A DNA stretch of 64,000 nt from Seonamhaeicola aphaedonensis (GTDB lineage: Bacteria > Bacteroidota > Bacteroidia > Flavobacteriales > Flavobacteriaceae), in contig NZ_QRDX01000002.1 of NCBI RefSeq assembly GCF_003386195.1, positions 20,473-84,472 on the forward strand, read 5' to 3'. Below are positions 62,816-64,000 of this stretch, one piece after another. Below the pieces are notes generated by a model. The model was not told the origin of the DNA. It was given only the letters and a program-made list of their open reading frames with translations, and did not search any database. The translations under genes were made by a program, and so were the position numbers. Each line of letters opens with the position of its first letter. Positions within the stretch are counted from its first letter, which is position 1.

Positions 62816-64000
62816 TTATTTGGTTCCTAAGTATACTGGTCCGGTAAATGGAGCTAATCCAGATGCTGATCCATCACTATTTTTTAGAATTACTATATAA
62901 TAATATGTTCCGTTTGGAGCTTTGTCAGCGTTTCCTATAGCACCCTTGGCTTGGCCTTCCCATTTTAAAGGTTCTGACATTCCTGTCTCATTGACACCAA
63001 TAGGGTAGTTGTTAGATTCATAAATCAAAGCACCCCATCTATTAAATATTTTTACCTCAGAAGTAAAACCACATCCTGGGTCAGCGTCAATATCGAAACT
63101 TTGATTATAGAAATCACCATTAGGTGTTACTGCTTTAGATATGATGATATCCTCAGAGTTACAAGGGAAAACAATACAAGAATCATCAATAGATAATGTA
63201 ACTTCAGTAGTTTCTAAACAGCCTGTAGGACTTGTATAGGTATAACTAAAAGTATATTCCCCTAAGAAATCCTCCAAGTTAGATGGATCGAAAATGTTAT
63301 CATTTAGAACAGGGGTACCAACACCAGAGACAAATGTCCAACTAGCACTATCAGAGAAATTATTAATATAATTATCTAAATTGATTGTACCATCATCATA
63401 ACAAGCACTATCCACTAGTTGAGTAACAAATTCATCAATAGTAACAGTAACAATTTGTTCTACTACTCTAGTGTTATTACAGTCGTCAACCGCTGTCCAT
63501 TTTCTTATAATTTCATAATTCTCGGTAGCATTAGTAGTGTACATGTATTCTTCACTGAATGTTACCTGAACGTTTTCCGAACAGTTATCCGCAAAACCGA
63601 GTTCTGGAGCATCAGGAATAGCATCACAACTTGCAGAAATAGTTCCTGGTAATTGCGTTACTAACTCAGGTGCTTCATCATCAATCACTGTTATAATTTG
63701 TACTTGATCAGCAGCTGGATTGTTACAGTTATCGACTAAAGACCAAGTTCTAGTAATAATGCGTTCATTTGGACAATCACCATCGGCTATGCTATCAGAA
63801 TAGGTAGTTTGGATGCCTGTAGAACAGTTATCAGCTTCATTAGCTACATCACCCGTAATAGTTAAATCACTAGCATCATCTTGACAGTTAATCGTTATAT
63901 CGGCAGGCGCCGTAAATGTCGGTGCGATATTATCAGAGATGGTTATGGTTTGTGTTTGATCTTCAGCGGCATTACCACAGTTATCAACCAATGACCACGT
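62816..64000 (-). CDS. T9SS type B sorting-domain adhesin-like protein (C-terminal part)
   Basis: The frame is open to the window edge, so this is the 3' end of a larger gene; the TTG at 63991 is internal. The ~395 visible residues contain HYR-like repeats (RTWSLVDNC...QTITISDNIAPTFTAPADI; repeated with about 100-residue period), a Cys-bracketed region (SACYDDGTINLDNY...), and a gliding-motility-type C-terminal sorting domain: SKAVTPNGDFYNQSFDI, VKIFNRWGALIYES, APNGTYYYIVIL. It is a surface or secreted repeat protein, probably large. It is followed by its PorP/SprF partner and an OmpA/PD40 protein. Confidence 0.9.
   Translation of the reverse strand, partial: TWSLVDNCGNAAEDQTQTITISDNIAPTFTAPADITINCQDDASDLTITGDVANEADNCSTGIQTTYSDSIADGDCPNERIITRTWSLVDNCNNPAADQVQIITVIDDEAPELVTQLPGTISASCDAIPDAPELGFADNCSENVQVTFSEEYMYTTNATENYEIIRKWTAVDDCNNTRVVEQIVTVTIDEFVTQLVDSACYDDGTINLDNYINNFSDSASWTFVSGVGTPVLNDNIFDPSNLEDFLGEYTFSYTYTSPTGCLETTEVTLSIDDSCIVFPCNSEDIIISKAVTPNGDFYNQSFDIDADPGCGFTSEVKIFNRWGALIYESNNYPIGVNETGMSEPLKWEGQAKGAIGNADKAPNGTYYYIVILKNSDGSASGLAPFTGPVYLGTK

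Overview
This window is an AT-rich chromosomal segment from a member of the Bacteroidota, almost certainly a marine-type Flavobacteriaceae. The evidence is type IX secretion (T9SS) content (PorQ, a type A CTD protease, a type B CTD cargo with a PorP/SprF partner), menaquinone genes, an E1 alpha-beta fused branched-chain 2-oxoacid dehydrogenase, lineage-typical small proteins (DUF2853, DUF2007, DUF202), and promoters of the Bacteroidota form TTG-N(18-22)-TAnnTTTG instead of -35/-10 boxes. No CRISPR array, phage, transposase, tRNA or rRNA gene was seen. The only RNA gene is the SRP RNA at about 21.12-21.22 kb.

Layout. 0-7.6 kb is housekeeping: the 3' part of menF, then menD, a DUF2853 gene, a CvfB-like S1 protein, mnmE, a class C serine hydrolase and a DUF2188 protein. 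7.6-15.4 kb is the main accessory locus: a LacI-family regulator diverges from a tightly packed six-gene operon (beta-decarboxylating dehydrogenase of the tartrate/isopropylmalate type, cyclase-family hydrolase, DUF1537 acid-sugar kinase, MFS anion transporter, Gfo/Idh oxidoreductase, secreted carbohydrate-binding-like protein). Two matching operator-like palindromes lie in the divergent region with centres 105 bp apart. 15.4-25.6 kb holds a TonB-dependent-type outer-membrane protein, a DsbD-like reductase, a glutaminyl cyclotransferase lipoprotein, the SRP RNA, an SDR, a thioredoxin-fold lipoprotein without CxxC, an ABC-F protein and a DUF2007 protein.

25.6-39 kb, mostly on the minus strand, carries pheT, two small genes, a lipoprotein acetolactate decarboxylase, the fused 2-oxoacid dehydrogenase, an M1-peptidase-like/beta-barrel fusion without zinc ligands, a LOG-family protein and uvrA. 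39-47 kb holds a large T9SS metalloprotease, hypothetical genes, an AcpH-like gene, glmM and an LpxL-type acyltransferase. 47-59.3 kb holds rhomboid, lon, porQ-cmk, a LysM protein, rpsA with a structured leader, pyrR-pyrB, a STAS-like small protein, rnz, pdxH and a CAP-domain lipoprotein. After about 660 bp of non-coding DNA, 59.9-64 kb carries a minus-strand T9SS operon: type B cargo (cut by the window edge), PorP/SprF-like, then a PorE-like OmpA/PD40 protein.

How genes work together. The 8.8-15.4 kb operon looks like a self-contained uptake and catabolic route for an unidentified sugar acid, controlled by its own LacI repressor. It is the best candidate for an undescribed pathway. Other points of note: an ABC-F protein whose two nucleotide-binding domains have complementary defects that would leave one intact and one degenerate ATP site; an rpsA leader with two long hairpins; a perfect heptamer tandem repeat abutting pyrB; and a Cys-bracketed duplicated domain in the metalloprotease.
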